Made by a program: the position numbers and the translations under genes. This document shows positions 15,261 to 22,391 of a stretch of 64,000 nt of DNA, in pieces. Each line of letters starts with the position of its first letter. Position 1 is the first letter of the stretch. The stretch comes from JAVBLU01 sp031553225 (lineage in GTDB: Bacteria; Bacillota; Clostridia; Christensenellales; UBA1750): positions 4,439 through 68,438 of the forward strand of contig JAVBLU010000034.1 in NCBI GenBank assembly GCA_031553225.1. The letters run 5' to 3'. The notes under the pieces are model-generated. The model had not been told where the DNA came from and searched no databases. It saw only the letters and a list, made by a program, of their open reading frames with translations.

Positions 15261-15863
15261 ATGGTATTCTTCTCGCAGCCAACCGACGTAACGCAATCAA
15301 GGCCGCGGCGTGCAATTCAGATTGACGAAAGCTTGATTGCCGAAATAGCAAACGGCGATATGGGGGCTCTGTCTAAGCTGTATGAACAGACCAAAACCGC
15401 GGTCTATGGCTTTGCCTTGTCAATTTTGCGCGGCAAACAAGACGCAGAAGATATTTTGCATGACACCTATGTAAAGCTGTACGCTTCCGCCGCAGGGTAT
15501 CAGTCGCTCGGGAAACCAATGGCGTGGATTCTCGCCATCACCCGAAAACTCTGCCTGATGAAACTGCGCAAGGATAAGCGTGAAGTTTCGTTGCCGGGAG
15601 ATGAATGGGAGCTTCCCGACCCGCAGGACGGAATAACGAACAGCATAGCCAATATCGTTTTAAAAACGGCTATCGAAACCTTGTCCGATAAGGAGCGGCA
15701 GATTGTTGTCCTCCACGCGGTAGCCGGGCTGAAGCACCGGGAAATTGCTTCGATCCTTGAGATTCCGCTATCGACCACCCTGTCGACATATCATCGGGCC
15801 CTGCCGAAACTTAAAAAGCGCTTGAAGGAGGATGTGCCAAATGACAAACAAGCAGATGTGTGA
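15261..15863 (+). CDS. ECF-type RNA polymerase sigma factor
   Basis: The 200-residue protein has sigma region 2 (about residues 24-95, with LSKLYEQTKTAVYGFALSIL and AEDILHDTYVKLY) and region 4 (about 130-190, with LSDKERQIVVLHAVAGLKHR and EIASILEIPLSTTLSTYHR). It lacks regions 1 and 3, as expected for an extracytoplasmic-function sigma factor. It overlaps the next gene, an RsgI-like membrane anti-sigma protein, by 23 bases, so the pair forms one envelope-signalling unit. G+C is lower than in neighbours (for example 31 of 60 at 15361-15420 against 42 of 60 at 14581-14640), suggesting a different origin or slower amelioration. Target promoters are not evident. Confidence 0.9.
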   Translation: MVFFSQPTDVTQSRPRRAIQIDESLIAEIANGDMGALSKLYEQTKTAVYGFALSILRGKQDAEDILHDTYVKLYASAAGYQSLGKPMAWILAITRKLCLMKLRKDKREVSLPGDEWELPDPQDGITNSIANIVLKTAIETLSDKERQIVVLHAVAGLKHREIASILEIPLSTTLSTYHRALPKLKKRLKEDVPNDKQADV

Positions 15864-17418
15864 CTCTCTTAGGCGGGCAGTGGAAAGCGACACGCCCGAC
15901 GCGCTTGCGAAAATCCTCCGATGCTGTGAGCAGCTTGACCGCTCGCGGCAGAAAGGATGCGATATGACCAATACGCATACGGCGGACTCGTCCGCCATCA
16001 CTGTGTTTCCTACAACAGAGCACGCAAAAAAGCCGAAACACCAGCTTGTCAAGTGGAGCGTCACGGCGGCGGCTATGGTGGCCATGGCCTTTGGTACATG
16101 GTTTGGTTTTGAGTATTACACGGTGGACTCGGTTATCGACTTTGATGTAAACCCCAGTATCGAGCTGAAAGTGAACCGCGCCGAGAAGGTTTTGTCGGCA
16201 GCTCCGCTGAACGCCGACGCCGAAGCATTTCTGGATGGCATGAATCTCAAAAGTGTTGATTTGGACGTCGCAGTAAACGCGCTGATCGGCTCCATGCTGA
16301 AAAGCGGATATGTCAGTGAGAGGAAAAACTCCATTCTGATTTCGGTTGAAAACGCCGACAGCGCCAGAGGCGAAAACCTGCAGCGGCGTCTGTCCAATGA
16401 GGTGAGCAACCTGCTGGACGCCTACTCGGTGGGCGGGGCCGTGCTCAGCCAAACGGTATCGGAAGACGAGCGTCTGCAGGCACTGGCGGGGGAGCACCAC
16501 GTTTCTCTTGGTAAGGCGGCGCTCGTCGATTTGCTGGTCAGCCAGGACGCGCGGCTGAAGTTTGCCGATATCGCCGCGCTGCCAATTAACGACATTAACC
16601 TGTTGATCGCCGGCAGGCAAAACGATATGCGAGGGGTATCATCAAACGGGCAGGCGTCCACCGCAGCGTATATCGGCGAGGCGAAGGCCAAATCCGTCGC
16701 GTTAAAGGACGCCGGCGTGTCGGAGTCCTCGGTCTTATATACAAAAAACAAACTTGATTATGACGATGGCCGCATGGTGTATGAAGTGGAGTTCCATACC
16801 GTCGATGCCGAATACGACTATGAAATCGATGCCGTAACCGGGCAAATAGTCGGCCGCGATGTGGACCGGGAACCGGTTCAAAGTGATGCAGTTGTCTCAG
16901 GCGGCAACGCCGCGACTGATATCGGCGAAGCGAAAGCCAAATCCATCGCTCTCAGCCATGCGGGAGTCAAGGAGTCTGAGATGACCTTCATTAAGGCGAA
17001 GGTGGATCGCGACGATGGCAGAAGGGTATATGACATCGAGTTTATTTGCGGAAACACCGCGTATGGCTACGAAGTAGACGCAGCGACGGGTAGCATATTG
17101 GAACATGACCGCGACATTGAGAACGATACCGCTTCGCCTCCGCAGCAGCCCGACACAAAGCCTTCCGGCGGCCCGCAGGCCGGCACAGCGCAGCCGTCCG
17201 GCCCGAACGGTATCGGGGAGGAAAAGGCCAAGTCCATCGCCTTGGGCCACGCGGGTTTAGCAGAATCCCAAGTCAGCCGCTTGCGGGTGAAACTTGAGCG
17301 TGACGACGGCCGGAGGACCTATGATGTTGAATTCAAAAACGGTAATATTGAGTATGAGTACGAAATCGACGCGGCGACAGGAACGATCCTTGAGTGGGAC
17401 AGCGATTACGAGGATTAA
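15841..17418 (+). CDS. RsgI-like anti-sigma protein with three PepSY domains
   Basis: The 525-residue membrane protein has a cytoplasmic N-terminus (about 1-70) that should bind the sigma factor encoded upstream. One transmembrane helix follows (about 72-92). The extracellular region begins VIDFDVNPSIELKVNR, a hallmark of RsgI-type anti-sigma factors. After about residue 270 come three tandem PepSY domains (about 275-345, 359-428, 456-525). Each opens with IGE(A/E)KAKS and carries DDGR and Y-E-(I/V)-DA-TG segments, and a Pro/Gly-rich linker precedes the third. AAGGAGG at 15825-15831 places the start at the ATG at 15841 rather than at 15832. In other RsgI proteins the outer domain recognises polysaccharide; PepSY repeats in that position suggest a different ligand or protease-related sensing. 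Confidence 0.85.
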   Translation: MTNKQMCDSLRRAVESDTPDALAKILRCCEQLDRSRQKGCDMTNTHTADSSAITVFPTTEHAKKPKHQLVKWSVTAAAMVAMAFGTWFGFEYYTVDSVIDFDVNPSIELKVNRAEKVLSAAPLNADAEAFLDGMNLKSVDLDVAVNALIGSMLKSGYVSERKNSILISVENADSARGENLQRRLSNEVSNLLDAYSVGGAVLSQTVSEDERLQALAGEHHVSLGKAALVDLLVSQDARLKFADIAALPINDINLLIAGRQNDMRGVSSNGQASTAAYIGEAKAKSVALKDAGVSESSVLYTKNKLDYDDGRMVYEVEFHTVDAEYDYEIDAVTGQIVGRDVDREPVQSDAVVSGGNAATDIGEAKAKSIALSHAGVKESEMTFIKAKVDRDDGRRVYDIEFICGNTAYGYEVDAATGSILEHDRDIENDTASPPQQPDTKPSGGPQAGTAQPSGPNGIGEEKAKSIALGHAGLAESQVSRLRVKLERDDGRRTYDVEFKNGNIEYEYEIDAATGTILEWDSDYED

Positions 17419-17463
17419 CTGTTGGGCGATCAATTTCATAAGGACGGCTGCTTTTTTGAGATG

Positions 17464-17498
17464 AAAAAACAGGAGACACGCAAAGCCGCGTCTCCTGT
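17464..17498 (-). terminator. Terminator of the four-gene flavoenzyme operon
   Basis: On the minus strand a 12-bp stem (ACAGGAGACGCG with CGTGTCTCCTGT, one G-T pair), a 6-base loop and six T form a strong rho-independent terminator. It lies 150 bases past the last gene of the operon and 46 bases past the convergent RsgI-like gene. Nothing else is seen between 17419 and 17647. Confidence 0.9.
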
Positions 17499-17647
17499 CT
17501 TATGTTGTATGCTGAAAACGAGGTAAGCGCTGTGCTTTTGTGAATACGAAAACGCGGCCTGGGCGGGAAACCGCTCTGCAATATGAAAGATGCGAGCGGC
17601 AGTACGCCGCGGCTGCGGCGGGGCGGACAGTACGCCGCGCGGGCGGC

Positions 17648-18004
17648 TTAGCAGTTTCTTGTTGCGATCAGGTCCGTCTGCGTGCCGCCAACGCACCGGA
17701 TGAGCACGTCGCCCACGCGCACCGGGGCGGTAAGGGAGAGAGCGTGGATGTCGCGCAGCACATCGGCGATCTGTTCCTTGGGCACGGGCGCCTTCGTGCG
17801 CACGGATACCAGCGGGTCGATGCCGCCGGAAACGCGCGCGGAGGAGGTGACCATGCGCACGGGCGCGGTAAACTCCTGCGTGCCGTACGTGACGCCTCGG
17901 CCGCAGGAGTTGCCGGAAACGCTCACGCCGCCGTCGGCCCTTAGGGAGACGGTCAGCCGGCAGCCCACCGGGCAAGAGATGCATGTGATGAGCCTTTCGT
18001 CCAT
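17648..18004 (-). CDS. DUF1667-type cysteine protein
   Basis: The 118-residue protein has a Cys motif C-x2-C-x3-C (LITCISCPVGCRL) near the start and a further Cys at NSCGRGV, suitable for an iron-sulfur cluster. It is the third member of a conserved set in which two FAD oxidoreductases precede a DUF1667 protein, often annotated with anaerobic glycerol-3-phosphate metabolism. It may link the flavoproteins to an electron acceptor. The ATG at 18004 follows AGGTGA; a GTG at 18013 directly abuts the preceding stop codon and is less likely. It is the last gene of the operon before the terminator at 17464-17498. Confidence 0.83.
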   Translation of the reverse strand: MDERLITCISCPVGCRLTVSLRADGGVSVSGNSCGRGVTYGTQEFTAPVRMVTSSARVSGGIDPLVSVRTKAPVPKEQIADVLRDIHALSLTAPVRVGDVLIRCVGGTQTDLIATRNC

Positions 18005-18013
18005 GGCTGTCAC

Positions 18014-19261
18014 CTACGCTTTCACTACTTGCAGGATGATCGTGCCGCTGCGGCCGCGCAGATCCACGTCCACCCGCTCCATCTCGCCGGGGGTGCAGAT
18101 CTGCTTGCGCTTGCTGTAGATGATCTCCTCGCCGCACAGCACCTGCACGCGCGCGGGCTTTACGATGTCGGTCACACGGAAGTACAGCGAGGTGAGCGGC
18201 TCCTCCACGCACGTCAGGTGCTGGGGTAGGGTATAGCGCACGTTCTGGCCGGGCTGCACGCTGCCGAAGGCGACCTCCTCGCGCAGCACGCCCTGCGCAT
18301 AAAAGCCCGCGCTGCGCCCGGCGATGGCCCCTTCCTCGGAGACGTTGTCCACCAGATCATGTACGTGCAGCACGTTGCCGCACGCGAAGACGCCCGGCAC
18401 GGACGTCATGCGGCGCTGGTCCACTTCCGCGCCGCCCGTGATGGGCGACAGGGCGATGCCCGCCGCCGAGGAGAGCTCGTTCTCCGGGATCAGCCCAACG
18501 GACAAAAGCAGCGTATCGCAGGGTACGTAGCGCTCGGTACCCTTCACGGGGCGGCGCGCCTCGTCCACGGAAGCGACGGTTACGCCCTCCAGGCGCTCGC
18601 GGCCGTGCACGCGCACCACGGTGGTGCTGAAGTACAGGGGAATGCCGTTGTCCTCCAGGCACTGAGTGATGTTGCGCTGAAGGCCCGAGGAATAGGGCAG
18701 CAGCTCGCACACCATCTGCACGCGGCATCCTTCCCAAGTAAGCCGGCGCGCCATGATGAGCCCGATGTCGCCCGAGCCAAGCACCACAATCTCCCGGCCG
18801 GGCATCAGGCCTTCCATGTTTACCAGGCGCTGCGCGCATCCGGCCGTGTACACGCCCGCCGGGCGCGTGCCGGGAATGTTCAGCGCCCCGCGCGTGCGCT
18901 CGCGGCAGCCCATGGCCAGCACTACGGCCGCCGCCTGCACGCGCAAGAGGCCGTGCTCGGCGGACACGCACACAAGCTCCCGGTCCACGCTCAGATCGAG
19001 AACGAAGGTTTCAGGGTAAAACTGGATGTCGGAAGCCTGCAGCTCGTCGATGAAGCGCTGCGCGTATTCCGGCCCGGTGAGCTCTTCGCCGAAATAGTGA
19101 AGGCCGAAGCCGTTGTGGATGCATTGGTTCAGGATGCCGCCCGGGCGCGCCTCGCGCTCCAGAATGAGCACGCGCTCGGCCCCCGTCTTGCGGGCGGCCA
19201 GCGCCGCCGCCAGCCCCGCGGGGCCGCCGCCGATCACGGCTACGTCCACGTTCAGCTTCAT
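18014..19261 (-). CDS. NAD(P)/FAD-dependent oxidoreductase
   Basis: The 415-residue flavoprotein of the pyridine nucleotide-disulfide oxidoreductase class has an FAD-binding GGGPAGLAAALAARKTG (residues 11-27). A second dinucleotide-binding site lies at VVLGSGDIGLIMARRL near residue 160, and a C-terminal FAD segment at VFACGNVLHVHDLVDNV. It overlaps the upstream GlpA-like gene by ATGA and is followed nine bases after its stop by the DUF1667 gene. In comparable three-gene sets it plays a GlpB-like electron-transfer role, but its direct substrate is not known. No redox-active Cys pair typical of thioredoxin reductase is evident; the segment ILNQCIHNGFG does hold a Cys near the flavin. Confidence 0.85.
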   Translation of the reverse strand: MKLNVDVAVIGGGPAGLAAALAARKTGAERVLILEREARPGGILNQCIHNGFGLHYFGEELTGPEYAQRFIDELQASDIQFYPETFVLDLSVDRELVCVSAEHGLLRVQAAAVVLAMGCRERTRGALNIPGTRPAGVYTAGCAQRLVNMEGLMPGREIVVLGSGDIGLIMARRLTWEGCRVQMVCELLPYSSGLQRNITQCLEDNGIPLYFSTTVVRVHGRERLEGVTVASVDEARRPVKGTERYVPCDTLLLSVGLIPENELSSAAGIALSPITGGAEVDQRRMTSVPGVFACGNVLHVHDLVDNVSEEGAIAGRSAGFYAQGVLREEVAFGSVQPGQNVRYTLPQHLTCVEEPLTSLYFRVTDIVKPARVQVLCGEEIIYSKRKQICTPGEMERVDVDLRGRSGTIILQVVKA

Positions 19262-20694
19262 TGCTTCGTCCCCCCGTGCAGCATGTAGGAGCGGCCGCCG
19301 AACTTGGTGACGTCCTCCACAGGCACGCGCAGCTCGCGCGCGAGGATCTCCAGCACGCGCGGCGCGCAGAAGCCGCCCTGGCAGCGCCCCATGCCGGCGC
19401 GCACGCGCCGCTTTACGCCGTCCATGGTGGTGGCGCCGGGCGCGCGGCGGATGGCGTCCACCACCTCCGCTTCGGTGACTGTTTCACAGCGGCAGATGAT
19501 GCGCTTGTAAAGCGGGTTTTCGGCGATGGCCTGCTCGCGCTCCTCCTGGCTCATGTGGCGGAAAGCCTTGGCGCGCGGCCGCTGCGGGTTGTACCCCGGA
19601 TTTTCCGTCATGGGCAGCCCGGCCTTGCGCAAGAGGGCGGCCATGTAAAGCCCGATGGCCGGCGCGCTGGACAGCCCGGGCGAGCAGATGCCCGCCGCGT
19701 GCAAAAAGCGGCCGTTTTGCGCGCTTGGCCGAAGCACAAAATCGCCCGTATCCGCCACGGCGCGCACGCCCGAGAAGGAGGTGATCACCTTGGACAGCGG
19801 CAGCTGCGGAACGGACAGCAGCGACATGCGCCGCAGCTCCGCCAGCCCCTCCGCCGTGGTGGAACTGTCTTCCTTATCCTGCTGGTTCGCGGCCGTGGGC
19901 CCGGCAAATACGTTGCCGTCCACAGTGGGAGAGACGAGCACGCCCTTGCCCATGTCCGAGGGCGGCTGGAAAATAACCGTTGTGACAAGCATGCCCGCCG
20001 CACGGTCCAGCAGCATATACTCGCCCCGGCGCGGCGTGATGCGAAAGGAGTGGTCGCCGATCATGCGGGCGATGTCGTCTGCGTATACGCCTGCGGCGTT
20101 GACGACATACGCCGCGTGAAGCGGCTCGCCCTTTTCAAACTGAAGAGAGAAACCGGCCTCGGTCTGTTCTATGGCCTTCACGCGGCTGTTCAGCCGGAAG
20201 GCCGCGCCGTTGGCGGCGGCGTTCTCGCACAGCGCCTGCGTCAGCTCGTAGGGGCAGGTGATGCCGCCCGTGGGCGCGTACAGCGCGGCGATAACGCCCG
20301 GGTTCACGGCGGGCTCCAGCCTGCGCACCTCCTCGCCGGAAATAATGGCAAGGCCGGGCACGCCGTTCTGCTCGCCGTAGGCCAGCAGCTTTTCAAGATG
20401 GGGCACGTCCTTTTGCTCAAAGGCGAGCACGAAGCTGCCGCACCGGCCCAGCGGCACATGCAAATCGCCGCACCATTCGTCAAAGAGCGCGTTTCCCTCA
20501 ACGTTGAGCTTGGCCATCAGGCTTCCAGGCACGGCGTCGTACCCCGCGTGCACGATCGCGCTGTTCGCCCTGGAAGCGCCCATGGCCACGTCCGCCGCGG
20601 CATCCACCACGCATATGCGCAGATGATAGCGCGACAGGGCGCGCGCAATCGCCGCCCCCGTTACGCCCGCGCCGATAACGGCAACATCCACCAT
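19258..20694 (-). CDS. GlpA-like FAD oxidoreductase with BFD-type [2Fe-2S] domain
   Basis: The 478-residue enzyme has the DAO/GlpA fold: FAD-binding GAGVTGAAIARALSRY at residues 8-23, a VNAAGVYADDIA segment, and SGVRAVADTGDF in the substrate half. The C-terminal domain (about 400-470) is a bacterioferritin-associated-ferredoxin-like [2Fe-2S] module with Cys spaced CRC near 410 and C-x4-C (GRCQGGFCAP) near 445. This plan matches the clostridial anaerobic glycerol-3-phosphate dehydrogenase family, which oxidises glycerol-3-phosphate or a related alcohol and passes electrons onward. No glpK or glpF is in the window, so the substrate is uncertain. It is coupled by ATGA to the next flavoprotein gene. 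Confidence 0.87.
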   Translation of the reverse strand: MVDVAVIGAGVTGAAIARALSRYHLRICVVDAAADVAMGASRANSAIVHAGYDAVPGSLMAKLNVEGNALFDEWCGDLHVPLGRCGSFVLAFEQKDVPHLEKLLAYGEQNGVPGLAIISGEEVRRLEPAVNPGVIAALYAPTGGITCPYELTQALCENAAANGAAFRLNSRVKAIEQTEAGFSLQFEKGEPLHAAYVVNAAGVYADDIARMIGDHSFRITPRRGEYMLLDRAAGMLVTTVIFQPPSDMGKGVLVSPTVDGNVFAGPTAANQQDKEDSSTTAEGLAELRRMSLLSVPQLPLSKVITSFSGVRAVADTGDFVLRPSAQNGRFLHAAGICSPGLSSAPAIGLYMAALLRKAGLPMTENPGYNPQRPRAKAFRHMSQEEREQAIAENPLYKRIICRCETVTEAEVVDAIRRAPGATTMDGVKRRVRAGMGRCQGGFCAPRVLEILARELRVPVEDVTKFGGRSYMLHGGTKQ

Positions 20695-20741
20695 TCATAA
20701 TCCCCCTCGCACAACCAAAGACAATATAGCGGAGCGCGCGT

Positions 20742-21947
20742 TTATTTGTCAAGCTCGCTCGTGTGCAGGCGAACGTCGCCGCTGCGCAGTTCCCGTTGCA
20801 GCTGGGCGAGGGGCAGCTCGCCGGCGGAGCAGCCCTTGCGCGCGCACAGCGCCGCGGCCGCGCCCACCGCCTCGCCCGTAACGGCGCAGGTGGGAATCAC
20901 GCGCGATATGTCCCACATGGACTCGGTGACGGACGTGCACCGCCCGGCGGCGAACAGGTTGTGCAGCGAAGGGGTGTACAGCGTGCGGTAGGGCATCTCA
21001 TACACCGGGCCGGCCTTGCGCCAGTCGCCTGTCATGCCCACCGAATCGGGAAAAGCGTCGCCCTCCTCGCCCTCGTCCAGCTCGTACGCGCCCACAAGGC
21101 GGCGCGTCATGCGCAGGAGAGGCACTAGGGGCAGGTGCGTGGGAAAGTCGGACGGCTTCCTGCGGCGCATCAAAAAGTCGCCGAGGATCCGCCGCCGGCC
21201 CTCCACGAGCGAGCCGGTTACGCTTGCGCGCGACAGGTCGGGGTAATACGTTTCGCCCGCGGGCAGGGCTTGATGAAGGGGCAGCGCGCGCGGGCGAAGC
21301 TCGTTGCCGCTCCCTGTGTCGGCGTAGTACCACCAGGCTAGGCGGTTTTCCGTGAAGACGGCAAGCGGCGCGCCGCTGACCGCGCACACGTCTGCGTCGC
21401 CGGTTGCGTCCACCACGCTCTGGCAGCCGATGGCCTGGCGGCCGGACTTGTGATCCACGATGAGCGCGCCCACGCGCGGTCCGTCCATGGCCACGGCGCT
21501 CACGCGCGTGTCGTACCATATCTCAACGCCGGCGGCCAGCAGCAAAAGCTCGGCCTCTATGGCGAAAAGAGCCGGATTGTACTGCACGGCAAAGCGCTGA
21601 GTCCGGCGCTCCTCACACGGGCCGCTTTGCAGCCAGGCGGAGGGGTAGCGTGCCTCCGCGCCGTGCTTGACGGACAGGCGCAGCAGCTCCTCGCCGATGC
21701 CGTAGATCACCTGCCGCCCGCGTCCGTCGCATAAGGGCAGAAAGATGGTGATGAGCCCAAGAGTCGCCATACCGCCCAGAAGGCACTCCTTCTCGATGAG
21801 CGCCGTGTGCGCCCCCCGCCGCACGGCGGCAAGCGCCGCGGAAATACCCGCGATGCCGCCTCCGGCAACCACCACGTCGTAGCAGGACGTCACGGGCAGG
21901 GTGCGCGCTCTTTCCTGAAGCGTTTGCAAAACGGCCGCCCCCTTCAT
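20742..21947 (-). CDS. FAD-dependent oxidoreductase (FAD_oxidored family)
   Basis: The 401-residue flavoprotein begins with an FAD-binding segment VVVAGGGIAGISAALA (about residues 23-38) and then ECLLGGMATLGLI, typical of the PF12831-like FAD-dependent oxidoreductases. The C-terminal FAD contact AAGRCTSVTESMWDISRV is also present. It is the first gene of a four-gene minus-strand operon and lies 47 bases from the GlpA-like gene. The start is placed at the ATG at 21947, about 50 bases inside the predicted transcript. A TTG at 21929, preceded by AAGGGGG, has a better ribosome binding site and is a real alternative. Upstream in-frame codons fall in the promoter. The substrate is unknown. Confidence 0.82.
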   Translation of the reverse strand: MKGAAVLQTLQERARTLPVTSCYDVVVAGGGIAGISAALAAVRRGAHTALIEKECLLGGMATLGLITIFLPLCDGRGRQVIYGIGEELLRLSVKHGAEARYPSAWLQSGPCEERRTQRFAVQYNPALFAIEAELLLLAAGVEIWYDTRVSAVAMDGPRVGALIVDHKSGRQAIGCQSVVDATGDADVCAVSGAPLAVFTENRLAWWYYADTGSGNELRPRALPLHQALPAGETYYPDLSRASVTGSLVEGRRRILGDFLMRRRKPSDFPTHLPLVPLLRMTRRLVGAYELDEGEEGDAFPDSVGMTGDWRKAGPVYEMPYRTLYTPSLHNLFAAGRCTSVTESMWDISRVIPTCAVTGEAVGAAAALCARKGCSAGELPLAQLQRELRSGDVRLHTSELDK

Positions 21948-22004
21948 ATGTATCGGGCAAACACGCCGCAGCTCTTTGGCATTCTGCTTGGCATGTACGA
22001 GCAT

Positions 22005-22033
22005 ATTATACCCGCACAGCACGGCGCGAGCAA
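22005..22033 (-). promoter_or_regulatory. Promoter of the four-gene flavoenzyme operon
   Basis: On the minus strand TTGCTC (22028-22033), a 17-base spacer and a perfect TATAAT (22005-22010). With the terminator at 17464-17498 it defines a complete transcription unit of four genes. Confidence 0.8.
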
Positions 22034-22118
22034 GGATTTGCCTTCGCGCGGCGCGCATGCGGCTGCGCTTCATCGGCCATCCTGTTGATGCGCGCGACGC
22101 GCGCAAGGAGGTCTTCCC

Positions 22119-22253
22119 ATGGGCAAGCAGAGCAAGAAGGCTGATCACGGACCGCGCGCCAAAGCCATCGCCAAGACGGCGCGCAAGGCCTTTGGCGCGT
22201 CCACGGGCGGCGTCGTCCGATACGGCGACGAAGCGGACGGCTGCGACATCTAG
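22119..22253 (+). CDS. Small 44-residue protein of unknown function
   Basis: A short open frame encodes 44 residues, with AAGGAGG seven bases before the ATG and a strong terminator 11 bases after the stop. These flanks support a real gene. The N-terminal half is highly basic and could form an amphipathic helix (GPRAKAIAKTARKAFGAS). The C-terminal part is acidic and Gly-rich and ends DEADGCDI, with a single Cys three residues from the end. It is encoded just before a two-gene ABC exporter and divergent from a redox operon. No homologue is recognised. A secreted or modified peptide, a regulator or a nucleic-acid-binding protein are all possible. No plus-strand promoter was clearly seen upstream. 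Confidence 0.65.
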   Translation: MGKQSKKADHGPRAKAIAKTARKAFGASTGGVVRYGDEADGCDI

Positions 22254-22264
22254 CGCCCCGGCGA

Positions 22265-22301
22265 CACCCCCTTCCGTTAACGGAAGGGGGTGCCATTTTT
22301 T
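22265..22301 (+). terminator. Rho-independent terminator of the 44-residue gene
   Basis: A perfect 12-bp stem (CACCCCCTTCCG / CGGAAGGGGGTG, TTAA loop) is followed by GCCA and six T. It isolates the small gene from the exporter operon downstream. Confidence 0.93.
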
Positions 22302-22313
22302 CCCTCGCGGCGA

Positions 22314-22343
22314 TTGCCTTCCTTATTGGTTGTACCGTATAAT
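22314..22343 (+). promoter_or_regulatory. Promoter of the ABC exporter operon
   Basis: TTGCCT (22314-22319), an 18-base spacer and a perfect TATAAT (22338-22343). The -10 box overlaps the left arm of a large inverted repeat (22332-22369), so the operon is probably repressible. Confidence 0.7.
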
Positions 22344-22369
22344 CAATCAACGGTCCCAATATACGGTAC
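22332..22369. repeat. 9-bp inverted repeat around the ABC exporter promoter
   Basis: GTACCGTAT (22332-22340) is repeated exactly in inverse (ATACGGTAC, 22361-22369) across 20 bases. The left arm overlaps the -10 box and would not be transcribed, so it is more likely a DNA operator than an RNA attenuator. No regulator gene is adjacent. Confidence 0.7.
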
Positions 22370-22391
22370 GCTTGTTGGGAGGGCGATTGCT

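Noticed and set aside
22119..22253. Lasso or other RiPP precursor as a firm call
   Set aside because: The peptide pattern is suggestive, but no B- or C-type lasso enzymes, radical SAM, LanM or other maturases lie in the window. It is kept as an unknown small protein.
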